The notes: generated by a model not told the origin, from the sequence alone. 64,000 nt of DNA from Takakia lepidozioides (GCA_030704615.1 CM060731.1:7316001-7380000); one strand, 5' to 3'; shown: positions 45,007 to 56,594, numbered from the stretch's first letter. Program-made: numbers and translations.

Positions 45007-45190
45007 TGAATATCATGGCCAAAATGCAACCCGTTCTTATCGTATGATTGCACATAAGACATTTTCTAGATAGTTTGATAGAGTTAATGTGAATGTCAAG
45101 TATTCCTTGATAGTAGTCTTTATCAAGTGTTAAATTTACATGACCTAGACGTCCACCATAACATTGATCATAGTAAGTAGATTTGTAAAT
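45007..45190 (+). repeat. unknown AT-rich direct repeat, copy 1
   Basis: AATATCATGGCCAAAATGC, GATTGCACATAAGACATTTT, GTCTTTATCAAGTGTTA and TTGATCATAGTAAGTAGA are shared in order with 45384-45562. Confidence 0.7.
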
Positions 45191-45307
45191 TGAGACTTTC
45201 ATTAAGCTTAAATCAAATGTATGTGTTCATTGACATAAGCACATGACCATTGTACAAAAATGAAAATCATTTTGTGGAGACACTCATGAAACAAGTAGAG
45301 TTTGAAT

Positions 45308-45712
45308 CTTATTATTTTTATTGGACACAATACATATCAATAAACCAATTCACATTATGCGTCGACATTTTAGTCGAAATGACTATCATGGTCAAAATGC
45401 GATATGTCCTTCTTATATGAATGCACATAAGATGTTTTCTAGTTAACTCAGATAAAAAAAAATTGAGATTGCCAAATGTTATTTGCAAATAGTCTTTATC
45501 AAGTGTTACACTTACATGACCATGATGTTTACCATATCATTGATCATAGTAAGTAAATCATCACTTGTTTGGGGTCTACCGTCCCTGGACAACCGTTTAG
45601 GCATTTTTGTGCCTAATAATAAATTCAATCAATCAACAAACTAGGCACGTTAAATCCTCAATACATAATGTGAATTGGTCATTGATATGCAATGTGTTCA
45701 ATAATAACAGGG
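45308..45712. mobile_element. foldback/MITE-like element with terminal inverted repeats
   Basis: About 50-bp ends are inverted repeats: TTATTGGACACAATACATAT and CCAATTCACATTATG on the left (45318-45355); the reverse complements CATAATGTGAATTGG and ATATGCAATGTGTTCAATAA on the right (45664-45709). The right part of direct-repeat copy 2 lies inside. No coding capacity. The class and any target-site duplication are unknown. Confidence 0.5.
45384..45562 (+). repeat. unknown AT-rich direct repeat, copy 2
   Basis: Second copy of the repeat at 45007, about 375 bp downstream, with local indels (a poly(A) stretch near 45452). Confidence 0.7.
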
Positions 45713-46035
45713 GTTAGGGTTTAGAGAAATGTCAGTGGGTGGTGCTGCAAAACAAGATATAGCTGGTACATTGTTGGGGACATCTACGATGATTTGCCAA
45801 GTTCACTATTTTCTGAAATGACAATTGCAATGCCCAAGATTCGACCAACTGCCATGTTCAGACTAGCAACTATAATTTTTGAGAGTGATGATGCATCGAC
45901 ACTATCTCTGAGAATAACAGACAAGGTACAATCTAGGTTCATGTCCAAATTGGCCTCATATATTACTTCCGGAACATACTTAACATTCAGGTTTACATAT
46001 GTTGCCACCAAGTTGCATCTAGTCTGTCGGGCTTT

Positions 46036-46232
46036 TGAATATATACATTCATTGGAGGCAACACCGAAGCTCTAGATCTGGTAATGGGTACACACCACCT
46101 ATGTGGGTTCAATCCACCAATTGGTATAGCAAAGGTGTCAATCTTCCCGCAGTATCGTTTCAGGGTCAAGGAAAACATCATAGTTTACACTTCATCGAGA
46201 GACGTTATATATATGTGTGTGTGTATTTGTGT
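46036..46232 (+). repeat. tRNA-derived SINE copy
   Basis: A tRNA-like head with B box GTGGGTTCAATCCACC near 46104, then GGTGTCAATCTTCCCGCAGT, ACATCATAGTTTACACTTC and an AT/GT-rich tail (TTATATATATGTGTGTGTG). It ends shortly before the LINE target-site duplication at 46272. Confidence 0.7.
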
Positions 46233-46271
46233 ATTTCTGGCGCCCTTGGGGACATGTCCTATACGATATCT

Positions 46272-46288
46272 TCACCATGCATAATAGA
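46272..46288 (+). repeat. left 17-bp target-site duplication
   Basis: TCACCATGCATAATAGA. It is identical to 50200-50216 and bounds the rearranged LINE. Confidence 0.8.
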
Positions 46289-46294
46289 TTGTAA

Positions 46295-47330
46295 TCATAA
46301 GATGTTGTTTGCCGTAGCCTTGTGACCAGTTTGAGCGGGAACAAAAGGGACAGAACCTACCTCTGTCAGGGGCTGACGTTGGTAGTAAGACTTACCTTCA
46401 TATAGAGAATTAATCCGGGTTTTCCAGATATCCTCTAGAAATCCCTTCACACAAGCATCAATCTGTTGTGTGTGATTTGCCCAAAACCTAGACCTCGGGA
46501 GGGCCTGGGCTTTTGGCTCAGCCTCGAGACTTTCAAAGTTGGTAAACATGGGTACAGGCACAATTCCCTTGATAGAGTTGAAGAGAGCGACTCTTTGGTG
46601 AGAGAACCCCGGACTGTGTATCAGAAAATGAATGTTGTCTTCAGATTGCCCACACAACGGGCAATTGCACTCTCCCTTTCCTCTTTGCTTCTGTTTGTTG
46701 TTCAAAGGTAGGCTTCCTGCCCTGAGTTTAAATTTCAGTCTAGTGCCGAGAGTGGGTAGACCCTTGAGGTCATCCAAGATGTCCTCCCCCATGTCACTGA
46801 CTGGAAGCAAGTTCAGGGAAGTTTTCTGCCTAACTTCATTTTCATCAGACAATCTCATGGCAACAAGACATGGCTTCGGACACTACAGCCTCTAAGTCAG
46901 ATTTATCCAGCAGGGTCAAGACTTGCGGATCCAGGTCCAGGTCCTTGAGAATCGCTTCTACTCTCTTCTGCCAGGACTTAGCCTGTTTGACAGGGCGGTC
47001 CTGTTTCCAAGATATAGAGTCGATTAACTTAGGATATCTAGTGTTGGGCATATGTTACAGCTGACCCCACCATCTGACCTTGAATTCATCTCGTCGGGAG
47101 CTTAAGGACAGAATGCCAAACTCACCCCGAACAGCCACATTGGTTGTTTTGGAGCATGCTGACATACACTCCTTAAGCACCCCCACTTGAATGGATTCTA
47201 GAGACTTAGCCTGGTTGGAGTTATCAACCCATATAGGAGATCCTTACTCCAAGGCAGGTCTAATAACGCGGCAAAGCATGGTTTTCTTAAACTCAGAGTT
47301 GACCCCTCTGCAGTGGAAAAATTTAGGGTA
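46295..47330 (-). pseudogene. LINE C-terminal region with zinc finger
   Basis: Minus strand from 47330: FKKTMLCRVIRPALE, GSPIWVDNSNQAKSLESIQ, VAVRGEFGILSLSSRRDEFK and VRWWGQL form the usual post-RT region of these LINEs. Then come KAKSWQKRVEAIL, FKLRAGSLPLN and the CCHC-type finger CNCPLCGQSEDNIHFLIH, and a basic tail ending GHKATANNIL. A stop near 47250 and a frame change near 46855 disable it. The zinc-finger tail is the part seen in the short truncated copies elsewhere in the window. Confidence 0.8.
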
Positions 47331-47333
47331 GCC

Positions 47334-47600
47334 GTCAGATGGACAATCTGTTCCTAAGTGTGCAGAGCCTGAACGTCGTGTAACTGAAGGATTTGGTATT
47401 CTAAATGGTTTACCAATCCTCAAAGTCTACACAAGACGAGCAAAATCTATACACGGGGTATTTGTCCCCAAGCAGTCTGACGGACAATATGCCCCTAAGT
47501 GTGCGGAGCCTGTGCGTCGTATAACTGAAGGATTTGGTACCCTGAGTGGTTTACCAATTCTCAAAGTTTACACAAGACGAGCAAAATCTACACATGAACG
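47334..47600 (+). repeat. 141-bp tandem repeats at the LINE 5' end
   Basis: Unit 1 starts at 47334 (GTCAGATGGACAATCTG), unit 2 at 47475 (GTCTGACGGACAATATG), with a shared CTAAGTGTGC-GAGCCTG, AACTGAAGGATTTGGTA and CACAAGACGAGCAAAATCTA. The second unit leads straight into the endonuclease frame. They resemble 5' UTR monomers. Confidence 0.8.
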
Positions 47601-48747
47601 GTTGGCCGTCCAGGAGCAATCACAAGCTACCTAGACGACAAACAATTCACATGCAAAGGGCTGGCTTGCGGCTGGCCACTTTCAACTTCTCAGGGCTTAC
47701 TAACCAAAGGAAACAACTCGAAGTGGGACAAGTCCTTCGGACTAATGATATTCATATTTGTGCTGGGCAAGAAACATGGGAAACGTCGGATAAACTGGTT
47801 GGAGATGTCAATGGTTATAAATGGGCAGGTAGGATGTGTACTCTCAAGGCAGCCTCTGCCAAACGCGGTCAAAAAGGGGTTGGATTCTTTGTCCGTGATT
47901 TCTTGTTTGATAATTGTGAAATTATCAACAAGGGTTTGAGGTACGAGCATAGTATCTGGCTAAAACTGAGTCTGAAGGCGGCACGAGTACGAAGGACCTC
48001 TTTGTGGGTTGTGTTTACATGCCCACAGAGGGGACCCTTAGTGCTGATGCAGACAAAGCCTTCGAAGATGTAAAGCTGGATTGTGCTTTGTTCCTTGCCA
48101 AAGGTCAGGTAGTGCTATTGGGTGACTTCAATGCCCGGGTGGGCAAAGGGCTCCATCAGGACGATATCATTGGGCCTTTTGGTGAGGACGAGCTGAATTC
48201 TAATGGCAGACGGTTAATTAACTGTCTAGAAGAGCTTCAGCTTTTGACCTTGAATAACAGGACAAGAGGTGACCAGGTGCAGTGGACTCGTGAGAAACCC
48301 CAAACTGGGGAACGTTCCATTGTGGACTATATCATAATGGACAAAAATTTGTTTCCCCAGTGTGCCAATGTGTTGATCGACAAAACTGATATTGGTACCT
48401 CTGACCACTTCCTGGTTTGGACTGAGATCAAACGGTGTTTTCCCAACACCAAGAGATCTGTGAAACGTTCGATTCGGAAGTGGCGCATAGAAAAATTCCA
48501 TAATGAGGAGGTCAAGGCTGAGTACGTCCAGGCCTTGCAAGAGGCTCTCCCTCATTTTGTCCAATCGCTCCAAGAACTTCAGTCTCGCTCTGACAACGCA
48601 AGAAATGAAGTCGAAAGAGCAGTGGACTCTTGGGAGAGTTTCGTTTCCTCCGTGGCTGACAAGATCATTGGGAGGAAACTAATTGTCTGTGGTAGAGTTG
48701 TTAATTGGTGGACCAATGAGATCAAACTCAAGATAGCTGAGAGATGA
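47546..48747 (+). pseudogene. LINE AP-like endonuclease
   Basis: RLATFNFSGLTNQRKQLE, ICAGQETWE, KGVGFFV, then after a frame change near 47995 VGCVYMPTEGTL, VVLLGDFNARVGKG, RSIVDYIIM and TSDHFLVW. The GDFN, DYI and SDH triad of exo/endo/phosphatase nucleases is present. The frame stops at a TGA at 48745-48747 and further stops at 48859 and 49084 separate it from RT, with a DNA stretch in between that translates to helical linker. Confidence 0.85.
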
Positions 48748-49122
48748 GCCCTTTATAAAGAGTGCTGCAATTTGAAAACCAACAGAGAATTGTGGGCGAG
48801 GTACTACCAGCTCCGTAAGGATATCAATCAGCTTGTTAGGTCTCAGAAGAAATTATACTAGGACAAGTTATACAGTGAAATAAACTCAAACCACCATGGT
48901 GGTAATGACAAGAAATTCTGGTTGGCCCTTCAACGTTTGTACAAGCCTAAAAACGGTCAGCAAGTACAAGCGCTAAAGACTACTAAAGGTGCAGTGGTGA
49001 CTTCATCGGTTGACATTGTCAAAACCTTTGAAAATCACTACAGTATCCTTGGCAGAACTTCTAGGTCTAACAGTGAGGGGTCTTAAGCTGAATGGAGGGA
49101 CACAGTTGGAAAAACTGTTCCT

Positions 49123-50199
49123 ATGATTCAAAACTGCCATGATGAACTGGAGTATATTTCAATGGCTTATAACGCTCCCATTAGTTCTTCTGAGATTGTG
49201 GAAGCAATTGAACATTTAAATGGATATAAAGCTGGTGGACCTGATGGTATTGTCAACGAGCTTATCAAGCACGGTGGCGATCCCATGATAGAGGCCCTAG
49301 TTCTCCTCTTTAACCTTATCTGGAAGACTAAAATGATCCCCTTTCGCTGGCGACAGGGGGTCATTGTCAATCTATACAAGAAGGGTGACAGAGAAGAACC
49401 GGGGAACTACCGTGGCATCACGCTCCTCAATGCTGTTGGCAAGACATTCTGCAGAGTTATAAGTACTCGTCTCGAGGTTGATCTGGAGTCTAGAGGTTGT
49501 TTCCACGAAGGCCAAGCTGGCTTTCGGCGAAACAGGGGCTGTGTGGATCATATCTTCACTCTAAGCCAGATTATCCAGGGAAGGAAAAAAGAAGGGAAAC
49601 CCACTTATGTTTTTTTCCTGGATGTCAAAAAGGCTTATGACACAGTGTGGAGAGCTGGCCTATGGTTCTGCCTCTGGTCTTGTGGGATCAAGGGAAAGAT
49701 GTGGAGAGTTGTCCACAACTTGTATGCTCACACCAAAAGCTGTGTCACTGTCAACGGACAGAAGTCCAACTTCTTTGACATAGACCAAGTTGTAGCTCAA
49801 GGATGTACTCTCTCCCCTCTGCTCTTCAATGTTTTCAACAATCAACTCCTCGAGGATGTGGAAAGTGAGGGATTTGGGTTAAGGGTGGGTGATACCACCA
49901 TACCAGCCCTTATGTTTGCGGATGACTTCGCAGGCATAGGGGAGACTCCAACCAATCTCCAAGAGTTGATTGATTGCACGAAGAGATACTTTGATCTTTG
50001 GGGGCTAGAGGCTAATGTCAGCAGGTAGCATTCGACGACAAAGGAGAGGGAGGAAGTGATCTTCAGTGGCAGTGGGGTAGCCAAGAGATCCCGGTCCTCC
50101 CTTCCTACACTTACCTGGGCGTTGAGTTTTCCTCCAATTGTAATTGGGATGCACATATCCGGAAAGTTGTTCAAACTGGCAAGGGCAAAGCTCTGGGGC
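49123..50199 (+). pseudogene. LINE reverse transcriptase
   Basis: KAGGPDGIVNELIKHGG, WRQGVIVNLYKKGDREEPGN, YRGITLLNAVGKTF, EGQAGFRRNRGCVDH, YVFFLDVKKAYDTVWR, VVAQGCTLSPLLFNVF and the catalytic block LMFADDFAG near 49908-49935. A TAG at 50026 and a frame change lead to the thumb (YLGVEFSSNCNWDAHIRKVV), which ends at the right target-site duplication. Confidence 0.88.
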
Positions 50200-50216
50200 T
50201 CACCATGCATAATAGA
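50200..50216 (+). repeat. right 17-bp target-site duplication
   Basis: TCACCATGCATAATAGA, a perfect match to 46272-46288. Confidence 0.8.
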
Positions 50217-51138
50217 ATCAGACATGGAGATAATTGAGTAGCAGATATCTCCACTATGGTATATATATTAGCCTAATACATGCCCCCACATTTTCAAAAG
50301 ACTGGAACAGACTGGTGAAAATGCTATTTACACTAAAACTGCAAGTTGCTGAACATCAGTTTTTGTTAGGGAGAAACAACATCGATGCAAAGTGACTCTA
50401 GGAGTGTCTTCGGCATTGGAAGGAGAGCCCTTCGAAACAGACTTGATGACTGACAGAACCTTGACAAGCCCAAGAATGCACTATTTATTACCCACTTAGA
50501 GCCAAAAGGAACGGCAAAAAGGAATAGTTTAGGCATTTATGTTATGTGGCCAAAAGAAATGCAGCTGGTTCAACACTACAACACTACATACGCGGCCAGC
50601 AGTTTGTTCCCAATCATGAACAGATCCTCAATGCCATTTAAATTAGGAGTTTTCCACACCAAGCTTTCAACTTGTGCTGTTCTCCAAAAATAGGTTTTAT
50701 CTCCCTATCACTACCTCTCTCTCGCCAAACTCTCTCAATGCAAGTAAGACTGGCTAGTAAAGGGTGGGAAACTTAATAAGTGAAAACAAAAACATTTTAC
50801 TACCTCATGGGACTTCCATCCCCTCTACACCCCGGTTTTCTAGCACTGCAGAATACCAATAATTAGTCTAAACCCTACCAGTCATGTAGGAAGCCTAAGC
50901 CGTCCTTCCTGCCTCCCTCTACGCATGCTCATCCATGTTCCACCTCTCCATGTTCTTCATACTTGAAGTGCATCCTCAAAAGACAAAAGGAAGCAGTTGA
51001 CCTTAGTGTTTTCGTTGTCACCACCTTTGCCACCCACCTCCCAGGCCCTCACTGCTGCCCATGTGCCTATACTCATAGCCAGAACATACGCAAATTCAAC
51101 CTCCCTTTCCAATATCTATCTCCCTTGAGACATTTTTC
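50217..51138. other. intergenic; probable 3' UTR of the HSP70 gene
   Basis: No coding signal. The part next to 51139 is downstream of the minus-strand stop codon and probably transcribed. No polyadenylation signal could be assigned. Confidence 0.4.
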
Positions 51139-54100
51139 TCACTTCTTTGCCTCTTGCACATCCTCGTACTCGGCCTCTGTTGCTTGGCCAGCTCCACCAG
51201 ACCCAGCCCCAGGTGTCCCACTTGACCCTGACTGCTTCGACAAACTCTCTCCAATTTTCAAAGATGCTGTCTGCGCAGCAGAAACCTTTTGATGAATATC
51301 ATCCAAATTCTCAGCCTCAACTGCCTTTTTCAGGTCTGCAAGGGCTGAGTTAACACTGTCAACAACATCCTGTGGTAATTTCTCCTTGTGCTCGTTCAAA
51401 CTCTTCTCAACTGAATAGAGTGTAGTGTCTGCATCATTTTTCGCATCAATCAGCTTCTTCCTTTCTTGATCCTTCTGGGCGTAGAGTTCAGCATCCTTCA
51501 CCATCTTCTCAATATCACCCTCTGATAGCCCACCAGATGACTGGATGGTGATTGCTTGTTGCTTCCCTGTGGTTTTGTCTCGGGCAGAAACGTTAACAAT
51601 CCCATTTGCGTCAATGTCAAATGTCACCTCAATCTGGGGGGTTCCACGTGCCGCAGGAGGGATACCCACCAAATCAAACTGTCCAAGTGTCTTGTTGTCA
51701 GCTGCCATCTCCCGCTCCCCTTGCAACACCTTCACACCGACCTGCAGAATCTCACAAAGACTAGCACAAAATGAGAATCGTGATGCCATAGGAAAAAATC
51801 TGCAGTACTACTGTTGGATTAGTGGGTGTGAGCATTAGAATCCTCCAGGTGCACATACGACATCTACAACAAAGTGGACATTCCAAAGCTTCATTGTGAG
51901 TTGTGCATAGTCTTCACAACTGGACTTCGCAACTATTCCACATCAATCTGACACACCTCCCCTCTGCTAATTTCTATGGCAAAGTCACTCCAAATAAGAT
52001 TTAGAGTTTGATATTTCCACTCCACAATATCAGAAGATGCACATATGGTTTCTTCCCAGAGAAATGGCACCCAGTAGAATATTTGCGAGCTCCTACTCAC
52101 CTGGGTTTGGCCATCTGCTGCTGTTGAAAACACCTGGCTTTTCTTCGTGGGAATTGTGGTGTTGCGTGTAATCAGTCGTGTAAACACTCCCCCTAGTGTC
52201 TCTATGCCCAGAGACAACGGAGTCACATCCAGTAAAAGAATATCTTTGACATCCCCACGCAAAACTCCACCCTGAATTGCTGCCCCCATTGCAACACACT
52301 CGTCTGGGTTCACTCCCTTGCACGGCTCCTTGCTGAAGATGCTGTTCACAATCTCTTGTACCTTGGGCATGCGAGTCATACCACCCACCAGAAGCACTTC
52401 ATCGATCTCCTTGGCTGTGACACCTGCATCCTTGAGGCAGTCCTTGCATGGCTGCTTAGTGCGTTCAACCAGGTGATTTACCAGCTGCTCATATCTGTTC
52501 AGATTCAACCTCCGACGTTAATTGCTTAGTGACCTTTTGCAAATGTTAGGAGCTACAATATACAGAGTTGCAATTGTCCTATATAGTTTCCAGAGGTATG
52601 AATCAGAAACTTTGAGCTGCCTTCATTCTGCTGACTAGTAGCCTTCAACAATTGAAAGCTCCTGGTAAAATAACCAAACCAATAGGGGGAAAAACCCCAA
52701 TAAGCAGACAACTACAGAAAACCAAATAATAACAACTTCTAGGACCATGACCTGGAGCGTGTGAGTGTCACATTCAGATGCTTGGCACCCGAAGCATCAG
52801 CAGTGATGAAGGGCAGGTTGATGTCAGTCTGCGGAGTCGAAGACAGCTCCACCTTCGCCTTCTCTGCTGCCTCTCGCAGGCGCTGTAGTGCGAGGCGGTC
52901 TGATGAGAGGTCAATGCTTTGATCTTTCTTAAATTCATCAACTAGGTGTTGCAGCAGTGCATTGTCGAAGTCCTCCCCACCCAGAAATGTATCTCCATTG
53001 GTTGCCTTCACCTGCAAAACAATGCAATTGCCAAATCAGCAGAGACGGCAATCAGAGAACAAGAGAAAGATGTGTGCCAAGGCTTATTCAAGCGAAAAAT
53101 AGAAAACTCCTCCTATGGCAAAGCTGCAACTCAGAAGTATAAAGTACAATCTGGCAAGCCAAGTGCAAAGTCAGGTCTCTGTTGGTTTGGCTGAGGCCCT
53201 TGGTGGACTACTCGATGCGTGATTGAACACAGCATTGGGGCATTTGCTCCATCAAACACCTCAAAAGTCCCGTGCTGCCTGGTGTTTTGCACACAATATT
53301 GTAGCTTGCTAAGCTTGTGGTCAGATTCTGGTTTATGCATTTCAGATGTTTGACCCTTTCCTCCCACAAGTTTTTCCTTAGTAAGAAGGGATGTGTCTGG
53401 CACTTCTGTCAAAACCAAAGTTGAGCTGTAACTGTAATGATACAGGTACAGCAAATCCTTCTACAACATGCAAACCCTACCTCACATCTCCTCCAGTCAC
53501 TGCATGAGCACACACAACTCACAAGCCTTACAGCTACAACGCGCTGAAGTAATTTAGCATGCACACAGTAACGCAGTCATACCAATGCTTGTCAAAAGGT
53601 GATAACCCGAAGCATACCTCAAAAACACCACCAGAAATCTCAAGTATTGAGATGTCAAAAGTTCCACCTCCCAAGTCAAAAACAGCCACCAGACCCTCCT
53701 TGCGGTCCATGCCATATGAAAGTGAAGCAGCAGTGGGCTCATTAATGATTCTCAGTACATCTAGACCTGCAATTCGGCCAGCATCCTTCGTTGCTTGGCG
53801 TTGAGCATCATTGAAATACGCAGGCACCGTGATCACTGCCTTGGAGACAGACCGCCCCAAGTATGACTCAGCTGTCTCCTTCATTTTACCCAAAACAAAA
53901 GCACCTACCTGGCTAGGCGAATACTTCTGACCAATAGCCTCAACCCAGGCATCTCCATTGGGTGCTCTAACAATTTTATAGGGCACCATTTTCGCCTCCT
54001 TCTGGGTCTGTGGGTCGTCAAATGGGCGGCCAATCAACCGCTTTGTGCCAAAGAGAGTATTGGTTGGGTTGGTCACAGCTTGGCGCTTTGCAGGTGTGCC

Positions 54101-55579
54101 AACAAGGCGCTCGCCCTTCGGTGTGAAGGCCACTACAGAGGGCGTAGTTCGAGCACCTTCTGAATTCTCAATTACTCGGGCCATCTGAACACAACAATTG
54201 CAATGAGCACAAATCAACAAATTTTGGTAAGATCCATTGTAACTAAGGTTGAGAGGGAAGACCACCCTGCACATCATATCATGCAGAGCAGATTTCAATT
54301 ACACTGAGTCCAACACAATAGTCAAAAAAGTTGACAGCACAAAACAGTGTCAGCATCAAGGGGCCCTTGACTTATGAAGATGGTTTCAATCAACTTGCGA
54401 GCATGTACATGTGTGAATAGCTACTTTCTTAACCTAGTTATTTCCATCTGTATGAATGGGTAATGAAATACACAACCTAGATATACTGAATTGCTGACAC
54501 AGATGATCATCAATCTTATAATGAGACAGACAAATGGCATTAGAAGCAGGCAAGGGAGTTACAGCTGCTAGAGGTCAATATTCTCCCCAATCTCAGGCAA
54601 CTTGATTTCAAGTCCCTCACCTTCCTGAAAAGTAAACACACAAGCATGTCTGTGGGATAAAGTCTGCCCTCACCTTGCCCTCCATAACAGAGACACAAGA
54701 GTTCGTAGTACCCAAATCGATCCCGATGACATCGCCCCCGCCAGCTTTTGCACTGCAATCACGAATACACAAATTTTTGAGGCATCCAGCTGTCCTACCA
54801 GAGGACCGAGTCTGCTCCATAATCTCCAAGGTATCTCCGGCAGTAAAATCACAACCACCAATACTACATCTGCGTGAAGCAGAGGGGCTGCTATAAAAAG
54901 GTAAATACTATTACAGCCTAGGAGACTAAGTCTCGTATCATCATGGTTGAAACCGTGGCAATTGTATCTGGAGTGTAATTACATCCATATTGTTTGTTGC
55001 ACTCTCTTGGATCAATCGTAGTTCGACTCATTTATGACTTTCGACTGGAAGCATCTGCAAGCTGTCAGAATGAATCCTTTCATATCACTCCCACTGAACA
55101 TTTCGCAGCTGGAAACCGTTGTTGGTGATGAAGCGAATGCGAAAAGTCACATGACTAAACTAAACACCTGGAAAATGCGATAACATATGAAAAGGTCTAC
55201 CAGATTTCCTTCCGGAAGAGCAAGAACACAGAAAGGAGGATTAATTCCAACTCCCAACAGAAGCCAGCTCGGCCAGCTCAGCCATTCGGATCCGGTATAA
55301 TTTCATCCCTTCAAGAGACACAGAGAAGAGAATAGCAGATCAAACCTGTAAGCTCTCGAGACACTGGTCCATCGGCGAAGTAACGATGATGCCAGAGCCG
55401 ATGCTGGCGACCGACACAGCCTGGAAGCCATCGTCTGTCTCCACCCTCTCGCTCCGCCTCAAGCAACCACCGCTGCAGGGTTTTAGGGGTTTAGGGCATT
55501 GGACATTCAACCGCCGACTCTGTCGGGCTTTATGTTCATCCATCCACCGCCTACATGTTCTAGACCTTTCTACTGCCAT
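51139..55579 (-). CDS. mitochondrial HSP70 (DnaK-type chaperone), six exons
   Basis: Exons (minus): 55579-55346, 54811-54674, 54184-53618, 53011-52752, 52494-52101, 51741-51139; all junctions are GT-AG and in phase, giving 731 residues. ATPase domain: [77 protein letters not shown] and [16 protein letters not shown]. Substrate domain: [18 protein letters not shown] and [20 protein letters not shown]. The C-terminus [12 protein letters not shown] is typical of the plant mitochondrial branch. It imports and folds matrix proteins with a DnaJ partner and GrpE. The 115-residue N-terminus before GDVIGIDLG is long for a presequence; translation may start at an internal Met. Confidence 0.93.
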
Positions 55580-56089
55580 AATTACTTAAAATACAATTTA
55601 AGAATAATAAACAATGGCTATTTACGATGCCTCATTAATAACGCCTAAAACGGAAGTGTCCGACGTCCCTGTGTAGGCGTCAAATGACATATTGCCACGT
55701 CATCCACCCAGTGGTGCCTGATCACCGTCTGTGAAGTGTCGGAGATGTTTTGAAGGCGTGAATGCTACTCCTTGTGTGCGGGTGATATCAACTACGTGGC
55801 CTTTGTAGCATCGCACGATAGAGGAGAATCGATTCCTGTCATTGGGACTAGCATGAGTCGTCAGATGAGAAGGGATGTAGGGTCAGGGCCTGCGCTGCAC
55901 CGGAGCAGAATATGGCCAAGTTCCTCTCCAGTCCACGCTCATACACCAGGGGAGGTAGGCACAAGCATACACACAGATTCTCACAGAGGTGTCACTCTGT
56001 TGATCAGTAGAATTCCATCCGTCGAGAGCTCGCTCTGCTCTTTACTTATACTTCCCAGCTAATTTTTGAAGCTGGTCTGTAGTTCTCTC
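55580..56089. other. intergenic, HSP70 promoter side
   Basis: The region upstream of the HSP70 ATG. I saw no convincing heat-shock element array or TATA box. A short plus-strand frame (55772-56062) lacks recognisable features. Confidence 0.35.
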
Positions 56090-56345
56090 AGTTTAGATGG
56101 CTGATTCTAGTTGTCTTGGCTTTGCCCTCGGTTGATCTGCTCCCTTTAGTTCGCTTTTCGTGTTTTGCTGTTGGGTATCCTCAATGGGCTCTCCTTGGTT
56201 GCCCCTTATTACGATTCTTCGTTGGCTCCTATCGGCTCTCGGCAGTATCCCTTGTGTTTTCGCCTTCACGTGGTTATTTTTTCCACGTGTACTCTTCCAA
56301 TTTTTTAATTTGTTCAAATGAACTGATCGTCCCCTTCTTTAGTAG
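56090..56345 (+). repeat. LINE 3' tail
   Basis: A pyrimidine-rich tail with the hairpin CACGTGG-TTATTTTTT-CCACGTG (56267-56289) and an AT-rich end. It is similar in layout and sequence to the tails at 16665 and 19764. Confidence 0.6.
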
Positions 56346-56570
56346 GAAATAAAATCCAGAATGATGTGATGCCATATCCCTGTCTTAGAGATGATTCCTC
56401 TTTCCTCACCCGTGAACAGAGTTGCCAGGGGGAAATGCAACTGATAGACTTGTCTGCAGGTAAGAGAGAATCAACTGTAGAGGAAAGGATTGTAACAACT
56501 CTCACTACATAAACACCAACCATTCATCCACTGTACGAACACCTCAAACACCTGAATCAGTGTTTTTTAA

Positions 56571-56594
56571 TCTGGCGAAAAATCGCCAGATTTC
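56571..56594. repeat. perfect 10-bp stem hairpin
   Basis: Arms AATCTGGCGA and TCGCCAGATT around AAAA. It lies in a gene-free stretch (56345-56900). A diverged echo (GCCAGAAAGCGCC) follows at 56660. Confidence 0.7.

Larger units (their letters stand above)
46289..50199. mobile_element. APE-type LINE with 5' inversion (twin priming), inactive
   Basis: The 3' third lies on the minus strand (47330 down to 46289). The 5' two thirds (5' repeats, endonuclease, RT) lie on the plus strand (47334-50199), head to head. The two parts abut in element coordinates: the plus part stops after the RT thumb, and the minus part resumes with FKKTMLCRVIRPALE. Flanked by a perfect 17-bp direct repeat, so this was a single insertion event. 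Confidence 0.85.

Noticed and set aside
53131-53454. Minus-strand frame of 107 codons inside the HSP70 gene
   Set aside because: It lies in the intron between exons 53618 and 53011 and shows no HSP70 or other motif.
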